From assembly GCA_028583405.1 (NCBI GenBank), contig CM053246.1:23284412-23348411 (forward strand): a DNA stretch of 64,000 nt, in the 5' to 3' direction. Shown here piece by piece: positions 1 to 9,090 of the stretch; position 1 is the first letter of the stretch, and each line of letters begins with the position of its first letter. A program made the translations under genes and the position numbers. Origin of the DNA: Pogonophryne albipinna (lineage: Eukaryota > Chordata > Actinopteri > Perciformes > Artedidraconidae). The notes below the pieces were generated by a model. That model was not told the origin of the DNA. It was given only the letters and a program-made list of their open reading frames with translations, and made no database searches.

Positions 1-309
1 AAAGATATTAATATGAGGATGTGCAAAACAGACAAACTAATTAACCTTTATTAACACATTAAAGAATACTTTAGGTTAAGGTCTTCTTTCAAATAAGAAA
101 AAAGCATTGGGGGTATCTATCTACAGATAATATTAAGCCTGACAAAGAACTTAACGTCTAATGTATTGCTTCCTGCAATGTTAACTATGTTGAAGCACTT
201 ATTTTAACTGATATTATACACATTAATTATACTCTTATGTATGTAGATAGTATAATAAATGTGCAGAATTTGACAGTTTAATGGTGGAGGTAAACACATA
301 TTGATAGAT

Positions 310-425
310 GTCTTAATGCACTGTTGAGGAACCTGTGACCCAAGTTTTTCATTCATTGCATAACTACACCGTAGTTGTGTATATGATATGTCAATAAACC
401 TTTGAAAATCTTGAAATCTTGAAAT
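310..425 (+). mobile_element. 3' tail of an L2/CR1-like LINE
   Basis: A short 5'-truncated LINE end. It has the phrase GAGGAACCTGTGACCCAAG, then an AATAAA-type signal and a short tandem ATCTTGAAATCTTGAAA tail. The same phrase recurs in diverged form at about 14,165 ahead of a similar tail. Tandem 3' tails are typical of L2/CR1-type LINEs in fish. No coding part is attached. The exact family was not determined. Confidence 0.6.
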
Positions 426-732
426 GGATGTGCAAAATAGCCATTATACAGTTTTTGACCCTTCTCTTGCGTTTCGGGTCAAAAGTGACCGAATGACTTT
501 TATTTTAATCATAAATATTGTGTTTTTCATCCAATTGCCTCAATACCTTATGTTATCCTCCACACTAGGCCTCTGAACATATACACTTGATGATCACCAC
601 TTGCATTGAATTTTGAGTGATTTATTCAACAGTGAAACAAACACCCTTGACGTTTTCGGTCAGATTTGACCGCCATAGAAAATGAATAGGTATGAGTGTA
701 TTATGTTCATCCTGCAGATGGAAAACATCTAT

Positions 733-758
733 ACACACACACACACACACACACACAC
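733..758. repeat. (AC)13 microsatellite
   Basis: Uninterrupted AC dinucleotide run of 26 bases inside the piggyBac-like element. It causes spurious open frames (Thr-His or Val-Cys runs) on both strands. Confidence 0.95.
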
Positions 759-1053
759 GTTGGGAACCTCTCCCTTTCTCACGCTGTATGATACAATGTA
801 TCATACCTTCTCACAGGTGCAAGCTCTGTGCCCCTCAAGAAACACAAACCTCTCACTTTCTCGCGCTAAATGCGCCTCCCTTACTGGCTCTCAAGCAGTT
901 ATATTTGTGCCTTGCTCACATTTGACTCATTGACACAATGAGCAGGCGACCGATTAGGCGATTTTCTGTACGAGGGGCTCTGGACACATTTCTGAACCAG
1001 ATGAAGAGGAGATTGAACCAGATGAAGAGGAGATAGAGGAAGATGTCTCAGAA

Positions 1054-1353
1054 ATGGAAGACAACATCGATCCAGACTATGAGCCTACAACAGACCAGGA
1101 AGAGGCACCTGAGGGAGAGGCCCCTGAGGGAGAGGCCCCTGAGATAGAGGAGCCTGAGGTGACATTCCACAATTTTGCATTGCCTACTATGTGCGTGAAC
1201 ACACGTGAACACACACACACACACACATGTTCTGTTATGGTATATTTCTCTTTCAATAAATGTTCATTGAAGAAAACAGTATCAGTGTCTTATTTTATAT
1301 TCATCACAGTGAATGCTGAACTTGATGGGCCCACCGGTGGGTCCGGACCATGA
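1054..1353 (+). pseudogene. Remnant of a piggyBac-type transposase N-terminus
   Basis: This is a 99-codon open frame, very acidic at the start, with three GEAPE repeats and the segment EDNIDPDYEP. Asp/Glu-rich N-termini are usual for piggyBac transposases ahead of the DDD catalytic core. The acidic frame extends upstream to about 1000 without an ATG. After about 1200 it runs into a short CA repeat and unrelated sequence, so the core is gone. Assignment rests on the surrounding terminal repeats and composition, not on a catalytic motif. Confidence 0.45.
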
Positions 1354-1870
1354 CATGAAACACTGGCTTGCTTGTATCAAATCAATACATCCCATACATC
1401 ATTGGAACGGGAAGAATCTCAGCTACAACACTAACTAAATCATTTCCGTCTCCAGTAAACACAGCCTACATGGCAAGCATTTTTATAATATACAGTAATG
1501 TAAAATAAGCACTATCTTTGAACTTACTGCCAAAAATAATATGATATTCACCCCTGGTGTCAGTATGTCTGTCATCCCTTGATTCTACTTGCTTTGACTG
1601 TTCAAATGAGATGTCAACCATCACAATTGGATAAGGGGTTCCAGAGATATCACTGTGCAAAACACACCAGTCAATTTTGACCGAAAATAGCATGGGAAGG
1701 GGGGTATAACCTAACGCAAGAGAAGGGTTAAGTAACTATTAGTAGAGAATAACGAGTAATGAATATACTTTATAGAGATCTGCAGATAAATGTTTAGTCT
1801 TCTCGAGCACCAACTATCAAATATCTCTCCTGATTGTTGGCACATGACAATCACCTTCCCTGAATTTTAC

Positions 1871-2025
1871 CCAGGTGTAACTAAAGTCTGATTTAAGGGT
1901 TGTTTATATTTCACATCATTAATCAGAATCTGCAAAGTAACTCAAATAAATGTAGTGGAGTAAAAATACCAGGTTAACCTCTGAATTGTAGTGGAGTAGA
2001 ATTACAAAGTAACAATGAGCTGTCA
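1871..2025 (+). repeat. Fragment of the interspersed repeat also found at 10.85-11.26 kb
   Basis: Stretches such as AACTAAAGTCTGATTTAA, TTTCACATCATT and TGCAAAGTAACT match in order the right half of the element at 10,851-11,261. The left end of that element is absent here. It is a diverged, truncated copy of a short non-autonomous DNA-transposon family. Confidence 0.65.
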
Positions 2026-2194
2026 TGTGGGTATATATTAATGCTGCCCATTATGGACACAAGCGATTTTCATCCATTTAGTAATTACATGTTTTAAATT
2101 TGTACACACCAATGTGTTTCCTATCGCCTAAACCTCCAGGGCAGTTTAATACTGTCAACTTCTAATTTTGGGAATAAAGAAAACGTCTTTTAAA

Positions 2195-2210
2195 ACTACA
2201 ATTCCCAGTA
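2195..2210 (+). promoter_or_regulatory. ZNF143/Staf-like motif
   Basis: ACTACAATTCCCAGTA closely matches the known ZNF143 (Staf) core ACTACAATTCCCA, common in vertebrate promoters. It lies about 120 bp upstream of the duplicated promoter-like block. Binding is inferred from the motif only. Confidence 0.5.
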
Positions 2211-2314
2211 GAGACGTGCCATAGAGAACATGTTGCGAAACACAATAGCCAGCATGTGTAGTTCTGGAGGGGCGTTCGAGTCCAGTTTTGGATAGTCTGG
2301 CGTGGTTTCGTTCC

Positions 2315-2475
2315 ATTTCAAAGAGCTTGACGCTCGGCGTAACCTTGGCGCACTGCCACTCCAACATCCAATCCCAGATCTTGAAGATTAATCACGGGGT
2401 TTGTCAACGGGACTGTAGTCCCAAAGGATAGCTGGGGATTATGGGTAGTGTAGTGTCTTCGGCCATCCTAAACTG
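2315..2475 (+). promoter_or_regulatory. Duplicated promoter-like block, copy 1 (IFI44-like paralogue)
   Basis: This block is repeated at 31,937-32,105. It holds GACGCTCGGCGTAACCTTGG, a CCAAT-type ATCCAATC and, at 2434-2454, the reverse of a second ZNF143-like site (ACTACCCATAATCC). CpG content is higher than in the surroundings. In both copies it lies upstream of the duplicated exon pair, at 0.9 kb in copy 2 and 2.1 kb in copy 1, where extra sequence was inserted. A promoter role is inferred from motifs and from co-duplication with the exons. Confidence 0.5.
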
Positions 2476-3224
2476 ATTTTTTTTTCGGATATAATATCGC
2501 ATTAACAACACCACATCTGGCTTCACAGAGATCTTCTGTTACTGTCCTTTCTTCTTAGAGGAAGTACAGAAACACGTAACTATGGATTTGTTTTAATGTT
2601 TGAGGTGCAATAAACGACACAGCAGCTTTTTGGCATGTTAAAACTATTATTTTCTGCCTCGCTCATGAGAGTAACAGCTGGCAAAATTACAGCCTCGTCT
2701 ACTGATTTCAAATGTGTGCTCTAAAATGATATTTATAAATGACTATTATCATTATTATATGCAAGACAATAAATGGCAAAGATATGTAGAAAATAAACGT
2801 ATTTAAGATACGTTCATAAGAAACGTAACGTGGGAGAAAATAAGTTTCTCGCTAAACGTAATTGAGAATGCAGTTTAGCTTCTGTGGGAACGTAATTTTT
2901 AGGAGACAGGGTTGCGGGAGGGGACATTGACAGAGGATTACTCAAAAAGTACACAGTAAGTGCTTCATAGTACTTGTTGTGGGAGTAGTTTCACTAGTAG
3001 GCTACTGAGTCCAACAGGATCGATCTCACGAATAACTATTGGCAGAAAAAATAATAACAAACTCGAGAGACGGCTGAGTGACCGCAGTGCAGAATCGCTG
3101 TATAGTTGAAATCTCCTAACAATATTGTCCATTTTAGACATAGGCCTATTATATTTCCAGCCCTCAATAACATTCATTATCTGGGCTCAATATGTGTCTT
3201 GGCTGTTTTCGTGAAAACAAATGG

Positions 3225-3540
3225 ACCTTAGATACACGGATTGACCGTCCTCATCTGCGCTCTTATTTTGAAAGACAACTTCCGGTAGAAGAATATGAAA
3301 AAACGGGGGAATTTTTGTTTCTGTTTTCTAGTGATTTTATTTTTTGTTTTGAGAAGTAGAAAATGAAAATCATCCCGTTTTTTAAGTTTAGTAAATCCAT
3401 TTTTGACCATGATAATAAAAAACGCCTTGTATTTCAATTTTGGTTTTTCAATTTGAAAACGAAAATCAAATATCCAGTCGTTTTTTGTTTTTGAATATCC
3501 ATTTGTGAAATGAAAATCCAATGACCAAAACATACACTGA
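3225..3540. repeat. AT-rich segment with repeated GAAAATC(A/C)A-type words
   Basis: T-rich sequence in which GAAAAC/TGAAAATC words recur at 3359-3371, 3455-3467 and 3507-3519. It is absent from duplicate copy 2, so it is an insertion in copy 1. The words resemble interferon-stimulated response elements but lie in low-complexity sequence. The flank 3541-4117 holds nothing recognisable. Confidence 0.4.
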
Positions 3541-4117
3541 CCCGGTCAGATTTTAAGTTTGCTTTTTCTTGTAAAACCTCCACTTTAGACCTTTGGATGA
3601 TTACTTATTGGCGACTTTATAGAAAGAGGATAATACCAAAAGTGTAAGTTTCACCAGGGGTAAATGAGGTCCATCATCCTCAAAATTATAGTGCAAATTA
3701 TGTCAAATGGAGCTTACAGGTCCAACACATGCAAGGCCCTCTACAGATTTAAAGAGAACACATACTGCTAATAAAGAGAGAAAATATGGAGGTACAGTGT
3801 GTTTGTTGAGATGAGTAAATCACATCAGAGACATGTAGGGGAGGAATTCAACATACCTAAAGACTGTGTGTTTTTAAGAACAATTATGTTAGAGGAGCTT
3901 TAGGTCAGAAAATGGTGTGGAGAAGTTTCTGAAATAACTAGAAATGTTTTGGCAGACTAATGGAGTGAAATAAGAGGTGGTCAAGGTTGACTACTGAGTG
4001 GGGTATTGCATTCAGATCAATGTTCCTAATCAAGCCTGTGAAACCAGCAATGACAGTTTAGATTAAGCAGATGTAGATATTGATGCTCTAATCTGCTCTA
4101 CCTTCGTGAGTGTAGAA

Positions 4118-4985
4118 ATGAAATGCATCTTCAGGCCACTGCAGGGTCTAATGATAAGCCAAACATCATTTAAAATTAATTATAGGAATGCTCAACCAAC
4201 TATTTTACTTTGGATTGATATCTGTTACTGTTAATAGGATAAACTGGCAAAATATCACAATGAAAAAGATATATATTTTTAAACCCTTATATTAATGTTT
4301 CCTCTCATTTTGTACACAAGAGGGAGCTCTATAGTTTCTAAAGCTGTAGATGCTTAACCGCTAGCTGACAGAAAAGGTCAACATTTGGCCACACTTAAGT
4401 CTCCTTCCTCCACATGGAGACCCCATTGCCTGATAACAAAAACTTCTATTGTACAGTCTAGGAAAATCTACCTGAGGGTCATTGCCATCTTTCAGTAGCT
4501 CTTAATAACCGAATAACTAATCGGAAATGCATCAGTAATTGATGGTGATGATTGCTATTCCTTGGATACAAAAACGTGTGTGTGTTCTCCACTTGTGCGT
4601 ATTTCTCCTGTGGTCATCAAGGTAAGCAGACTTTGGGTGTCACTGTAATTCAGTTAAACCTGTTGGATATTTAAATGATCTCTGTTAATTCATTATGTTG
4701 CTGGTTTCTAAACTTAATTTTTTTCTTTCTGGACTCCTCTCTGCTGTCATTTCAGGGCTTTTTGACGTGGCGTTCGTCTCAGCAGCCTCAGATTGTGATT
4801 CAGCTCCAGTTCAGGAAGGAAGATCACATCAATAATGTCTTCACTTGGTAAGACCCCCATCATCTCCATGTGTTTACCACCACCACTCGAATACTCCAAA
4901 ACAAATGTATGCACGCTAAATGGGAGGATCTAAAGAACCTTTATTCTATAATCAAAACATTATTATATCATATCTAAATCATATA
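4118..4985 (+). repeat. Segmental duplication block, copy 1
   Basis: About 870 bases, collinear with 32,432-33,262 apart from short indels. It carries two exons with matching splice signals. The first is an untranslated exon ending at 4621 (ATCAAG, then GTAAGC). The second is 4756-4847, with the start codon. Identity stops abruptly at 4985, where an LTR element begins. In copy 2 the sequence continues past the equivalent point, so the LTR element inserted into copy 1 after the duplication. Confidence 0.88.
4756..4847 (+). CDS. First coding exon of an IFI44-like paralogue (orphan, copy 1)
   Basis: The exon is bounded by a good acceptor (TCATTTCAG) and donor (GTAAGA). It is mostly 5' UTR. The start codon is at 4835 and encodes M-S-S-L plus one base (phase 1). 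The second exon of the - strand IFI44-like gene (25,051-25,102) needs exactly one leading base and would read on as A-P-Q-P-K, so the two are splice-compatible although now on opposite strands. No downstream + strand exons were found: the LTR element starts 142 bases later. Assignment to the IFI44-like family is inferred from phase, duplication and location. Confidence 0.5.
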
Positions 4986-4989
4986 TTGT

Positions 4990-5221
4990 TGTCACGGTCT
5001 GTCTGTGTTGTGTTTTGTCTGTCTCTGGTTTCCTGTTTTATTTTGAAAAGTGTTCACCCCCTGTCTTGTCTGTTGATTCCTGTCTCTGTGTTTGCCCTCA
5101 TGTGTCTGTTTGTCCTGACTGTGTTCACTGGGAAGAGTTTTGTTGTTATATTAGCCTTGAAATAAAGGTATTTTCTGTTTAATTCTGGATTTGGGTCCTG
5201 CCTACTTCACTCTCCCTGACA
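4990..5221 (+). mobile_element. 5' LTR of an LTR retrotransposon
   Basis: A 232-bp segment bounded by TGTCA and TGACA, with AATAAA at about 5160. It interrupts the segmental duplication and is followed at once by a gag-like ORF starting MGPADPFE. No matching 3' LTR was seen before the element is cut by another repeat at 6295. The superfamily is probably Gypsy-like, but no pol domain is present to confirm it. Confidence 0.65.
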
Positions 5222-5238
5222 GAAGGAACTAACCAAAG

Positions 5239-6105
5239 ATGGGCCCAGCAGATCCATTTGAGGTGGATTTACTTAATTTTACCTTTTCATTGGCTTGCTG
5301 CTATGGTAGGTGGAGGGGAGCGTCCAGTGTTCAGCAGAAAGAGGCTGCTCTGGCAGAGGCGCACCAGGTGGCAACAGAGGAGCCATGTTTAGTGAAGTTC
5401 TTACCTGACTGGATTTTGGACTTCCTCTCGACATGTGATTCCCGGCCTGCTAGCCCCAGGCATGCTAGCCCCCTGCCTCCCAATTCCCTACCTGACACCA
5501 TACGTCTCGGTTTATTCTGTCTGGAGTCAGCCCCTGCTTTTTCTCCATTTCCTGCTCCTGTCCAGGATCCGTTCTCGGGTACTCGTCTGGCTTTTGGAGG
5601 TCCACGGAGCCTCGTTCCCTCTCGAGTCCCCTCTCAAGTCCCCTCTCAAGTCCCCTCTCAAGTTCCCTCTCGAGTCTCCTCTCGAGTCTCCTCTCGAGTT
5701 CCCTTTCAAGTCACCTCTCGAGTTCCCTCTCGAGTCCCCTCTCAAGTCACCTCTCGAGTCTCCTCTCGAGTCTCCTCTCAAGTCCCCTCTCGAGTTCCTT
5801 CTCAGGTCCCCTCTCGAGTCTCTTCTCGTGTCTCCTCTCGAGTCCCCTCTCAAGTTCCTTCTCGGGTCCCCTCTCGAGTCTCTTCTCGAGTCCCCTCTCG
5901 AGTCCCCTCTCGAGTCCCCTCTCGAGTTCCCTCTCGAGTCCCCTCTCCAGTTCCCTCTCGAGTCCCCTCTCCAGTTCCCTCTCGAGTCCCCTCTCAAGTT
6001 CCCTCTCGAGTCTCCTTTCAGGTCACCTCTCGAGTCCCCTCTCAAGCCACCTCTCGAGTTCCCTCTCAAGCCCCCTCTCGAGTCCCCTCTCGAGTCCCCT
6101 TTTGA
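5239..6105 (+). CDS. Gag-like ORF with a tetrapeptide repeat tail (LTR retrotransposon)
   Basis: This 288-codon frame starts 17 bases after the LTR with MGPADPFE, a start typical of fish LTR-element gag proteins. Residues 1 to about 125 are non-repetitive. The rest is a run of V-P-S-R / V-P-S-Q tetrapeptides from a 12-bp tandem repeat. No zinc knuckle, protease or RT follows, so the element is truncated or non-autonomous. The repeat has no stop codon in several frames, so openness of the tail is not evidence of selection. Only the N-terminal 125 residues count as plausible gag. Confidence 0.5.
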   Translation: MGPADPFEVDLLNFTFSLACCYGRWRGASSVQQKEAALAEAHQVATEEPCLVKFLPDWILDFLSTCDSRPASPRHASPLPPNSLPDTIRLGLFCLESAPAFSPFPAPVQDPFSGTRLAFGGPRSLVPSRVPSQVPSQVPSQVPSRVSSRVSSRVPFQVTSRVPSRVPSQVTSRVSSRVSSQVPSRVPSQVPSRVSSRVSSRVPSQVPSRVPSRVSSRVPSRVPSRVPSRVPSRVPSPVPSRVPSPVPSRVPSQVPSRVSFQVTSRVPSQATSRVPSQAPSRVPSRVPF

Positions 6106-6228
6106 GTCCCCTCTCGAGTCCCCTCTCGAGTCCCATCTCCAGTCCCATCTCAAGTCCGCTCTCCAGTCCCTACTCAAGTCCCTTCTCTAGTCCCTGCTCA
6201 AGTCCCTACTCAAGTCCCTACTCAATGC
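5616..6228 (+). repeat. 12-bp minisatellite, about 50 copies
   Basis: The unit is CCCTCTCGAGTC with variants (CAAGT, TCC, GGGTC, CCAGT). Because the unit is a multiple of three, it encodes V-P-S-R in one frame, S-P-L-E in another and an Arg/Asp/Gly-rich repeat on the - strand. The array decays near 6100-6230, where stops appear. Confidence 0.93.
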
Positions 6229-6294
6229 CCTGTGCCGTTGGGGGTCCCGCCGACTACTGTTCTGCCGGGGGTCCTGCCAACTCTATGTCCTGTC

Positions 6295-6660
6295 CAGGGT
6301 TTCCGTTAGCCGGTAATTACCGGTTTTTAGCTGGTAAAATTGAATAAAAACCGGTAAATTCAAAACCTGCCGGTCAAAATGTCCGATGCTCCGATCGATT
6401 GGCCGCCGATCATTATCGGTTGATATTCACTCTTAATAGTTTGATCTGTGCTCTCTATAAAGGCCGATCAGGAGAGCTGGATCTGATCGATATGGACATC
6501 GATATGCGAGTGAAGTGTAACCGGACGAGAGAGAGAGATCAGATCAGCTCCTCCATAATCACCTGAAGCCCCGCCCACTGTTTAGCGCGCTGCATGAGAA
6601 ACTGACGGGCTGTCAGGAGAGAGAGGGAGGGAGAGGGGAAAAGAGAGGATCCGTTTCTCC
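6295..6660. mobile_element. One end of a hAT-like element
   Basis: Starts CAGGGTTTCCG, a CAGGG-type hAT terminus, and ends the LTR element abruptly. Inside are repeated CCGGTAA words and GATCGAT-rich sequence. No matching CGGAAACCCTG end was found in the window, so only one terminus is present. No coding remnant. Confidence 0.4.
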
Positions 6661-6674
6661 CGTGTTATTATTCA

Positions 6675-6910
6675 AAGTTAAAGGTGGGGTAGGTAATTTT
6701 GGAGAAACCAGCTTGAGTGCGCTAGAATTTGAAAATACACAACCGGAACAAATCTGCCACTTCCTTACAGAGCCCCTCCCTTTTTTCTTATATCCTTATA
6801 TGCTTAAACCAAATGCTTCTCATTTCCTGAGATGTGCTGTTTTCTTCTCATACTCTACTGTGGGTTTTTATTCCCAAGCGCTTCAAGGCCACAGAGCTGA
6901 TTTGGCAGAC
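6675..6910. repeat. Interspersed repeat beginning AAAGGTGGGGTAGGTAA
   Basis: A sequence of a type I recognise from many fish genomes, with the phrase GAGAAACCAGCTTGAGTGCG. It lies between the hAT-like end and the retroviral LTR. No second copy occurs in the window, so the boundaries are approximate. Confidence 0.4.
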
Positions 6911-6912
6911 TA

Positions 6913-7240
6913 TGTTGAGGCTACTCCTCTTCACACAAAGTCTCACAACAACTTCCCTATTCTGAGCTCAAGGACAGGTGTCGAATAATAACATGAGACC
7001 GTGTGAAGACAGATTTCTGAGCTTCCCGCCCTTTCTTGTATATAAGCTTTGCTATTTTACTATATCTGCGCACACTCCTGCAGACTATCCTATACTCTGT
7101 GAGACCTCTGTTTTTGTATTGTATATTATGTATTTGAAGCTTCAAATAAATAACCAGAAAGACAACTCTGTTTGTTTCACCATTTATTTGTTACTTGTGT
7201 ATCTTCACCGTATTGACATGGGTCTAAGATTTCCATAACA
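6913..7240 (+). mobile_element. 5' LTR of an endogenous retrovirus
   Basis: The right edge (ATAACA) lies two bases before a primer-binding site. The left edge is placed at TGTTGAGG because TGTT/AACA gives a TG...CA inverted pair; this is less sure. Inside are a TATA box (TATATAAG, 7039-7046) and AATAAA (7145-7150) in the expected U3-R order. The LTR is about 330 bp. No 3' LTR was found; the 3' half is lost beyond RNase H. Confidence 0.65.
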
Positions 7241-7242
7241 AT

Positions 7243-7260
7243 TGGCGTTGTCGGCAGGAT
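7243..7260 (+). promoter_or_regulatory. Retroviral primer-binding site, tRNA-Ser type
   Basis: TGGCGTTGTCGGCAGGAT sits two bases after the LTR. It complements the 3' end of a eukaryotic tRNA-Ser (…ATCCTGCCGACTACGCCA) with one mismatch by my reading. This fixes the LTR boundary and the direction of the provirus. Confidence 0.7.
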
Positions 7261-7577
7261 TTCTGCAAGTTCGATTGGGGACACCTGCGGACGCTGGTGG
7301 TCGCGCTCCAGGATCCTCGGATCCTCCTCTACCTCGACAGAAACCGTACGGGATGAGAGGACCAGCGCCGGGGGTGGAACCGATTGACTTCACGAGATCC
7401 AACAAACTCAAAAGGCTTTCAATACTCGGTGAGATGTACAGTGTCTAAATTGTTTAAAGTTAAACGTAATTAAACTCCATGACATTTATGAGAGGGACTG
7501 CTCGAAAGTAGGATATTTGGGATATCCGTCGTGATTTGGGATTACGATCAGTTTTTGTGTGATTTGTACGGAGAAAC

Positions 7578-7671
7578 AAATATCACATCACCGACGGGTG
7601 AAAAATAGTGTTTTGGTAACAACCCCGTGTTACCAAAACACTATTTTTCACCCGTCGGTGATGTGATATTT
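7578..7671. repeat. Perfect 44-bp inverted repeat with 6-base loop
   Basis: Left arm 7578-7621, loop ACCCCG (7622-7627), right arm 7628-7671; I found no mismatch between the arms. It lies in the retroviral leader just upstream of gag. It could be a packaging-type structure, a fold-back insertion, or an assembly fold-back. Confidence 0.93.
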
Positions 7672-7695
7672 AGGTAACACTTAAAAGACTTTGTT

Positions 7696-8500
7696 ATGGG
7701 AGCAAAGCAGAGTAGGGGGCTAGTATACTCCTCCTGAGGGTCAGATTGTGGATGTCATGCGAGCAAAACACGGTGAAAACAGTCTGTCTAAATTAAAAAT
7801 CTGGACGGAAATGTTCGGATTTCCAAAGGGAGGTTCTTTGAGTAAATTAAAAATCAAAAACCTAAGGGATAAAATTACAAGAGTGTGAAGATGGAATGAA
7901 AAAGAAAAGTAAAGTAAAATGCAGAATGCCGTGAAAGAAGGCAGTTGGCCTTGGGCATTAAAGAAAAATATTAAGGTTGAAGATGAATGTGAATAAAAGA
8001 AGGGAAATAAATTATTTCCAAAACCATGTAAACCCCAGACATCTCTGTGTCCTTCCATTGCAGGCCTGAATGACCTCTCCTCGACTGGGTATCCTTTCCC
8101 TCCCCCGGCGTACAACCCTGGCAATCCGGCTGGCCCACCTCAACCACCTCCACGCCACTACAAGCCCCAGCCATGCAGTCCGTCAACTCCAAGCTCGTCC
8201 ACCCCCATCAGCCCCAAGTAGATGGGGACAACAGCGGGATAAACAAACCCGATGCCCTAGGGGACCAAGCAGGTGTTTGGGGGACACACCTTAGTAATGC
8301 CTTTCTCAACGGACTCACAGACACAGCGCAAGCTACGCAGAATGCTGGCCGCTCACAATACCAAGGGAGAGGCAGAGGACGAGAAGCAAGACCTTCATTT
8401 GACGAAAGATGTTTCAAGTGTGGCAGTGTTGAACATTGGATTCTGGGACTGCTCACAGAACACTGGCAGTGGAGGCAGAGGGGGACAGCAAGGACGGGGC
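7696..8500 (+). pseudogene. Endogenous retrovirus gag, broken
   Basis: Begins with a myristoylation-type start MGAKQS at 7696. The frame hits a stop at about 7735 and the matrix-like sequence (MRAKHGENS) continues in another frame to about 7888. A Pro-rich stretch follows (8080-8220). Near 8410 is a nucleocapsid-like zinc knuckle start (CFKCGSVEHW) after an Arg/Gly-rich run; the last Cys is not found, so the CCHC box is incomplete. Several frameshifts and stops mean no full gag can be made. The layout fits a fish ERV. Confidence 0.7.
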
Positions 8501-8689
8501 CATCATTCACAATCAGACTGACCTACACCAGATGGGGAGGAAGGGGCCCGATCGAGCGAGACGGAAATTCAGCCATCAGCATCTAACCAGGGAAGTGACA
8601 CACACACACACATCATGCTATTGAGTAATTGGAAAATGTAGAAGACATGTCTGTGGTTAAAGAGGGTACATATTTGAAATATGACAGTG

Positions 8690-9090
8690 AATGTTTGCAT
8701 TAAGAAATGTCCCACACTAACTTTAGCTATCATGGGTGTAAATGTTACATTTTTGAATGCTACACATTCTGTGGTAAAAAGGGCAGATTTGCCTGATTGC
8801 GAATTTAGTGGTAGATTTATTCACTCAATAGGAGCGGCAGGGGTGACTGTAAAGGAGAAGTTTTTGTATCACTTCAGAGTAAAGATAACGGTGATGACAG
8901 TCATCCATTTCCCACATCAGTCAAAAACAGTTTTCTTTTATCATCTGTTCTGCCCAATAAATTTACTGGGCAGAGATCTGATTCTCCGGTTCGGCTTAGA
9001 CCTCATTTTTCCACAAATGAGGGTCTTAAAGTCCGACAGCCATCTCCTACGATTGTTCAAAAACTGGCATTTGATGATAAAGAACTGGTG
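8690..9090 (+). pseudogene. Endogenous retrovirus protease region, degraded
   Basis: A frame here ends with a CPINLLGRDLI motif, the conserved tail of a retroviral aspartic protease (LLGRD box). The catalytic DTG box is not recognisable; the sequence at the expected place reads SGRFIHSIGAAGVTV. It is therefore probably inactive. The frame is open for 136 codons (8681-9091) and lies between the gag and RT remnants, as expected. Confidence 0.6.

Larger units (their letters stand above)
459..1727. mobile_element. Non-autonomous piggyBac-like element (1.27 kb)
   Basis: Both ends begin CCCTTCTCTTGCGTT read inward, a 15-bp terminal inverted repeat of the CCC-type seen in piggyBac elements. The right end is followed by TTAA (1728-1731). 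The left end is preceded by TTGA (455-458), which looks like a TTAA target site with one change. Subterminal copies of a GGTCAAANNTGACC-like palindrome occur near 477-491, 659-673 and 1672-1684. The only coding remnant is an acidic ORF (1054-1353). The catalytic domain is missing, so the element cannot move on its own. Confidence 0.72.

Noticed and set aside
5435..6190. Overlapping long ORFs on both strands (251 aa on +, 216 aa on -)
   Set aside because: They come from the 12-bp minisatellite, which lacks stops in several frames. Only the frame starting after the LTR has a non-repetitive gag-like start.
5616..6228. Possible CRISPR array
   Set aside because: The units are contiguous 12-bp repeats without spacers, in a vertebrate genome.
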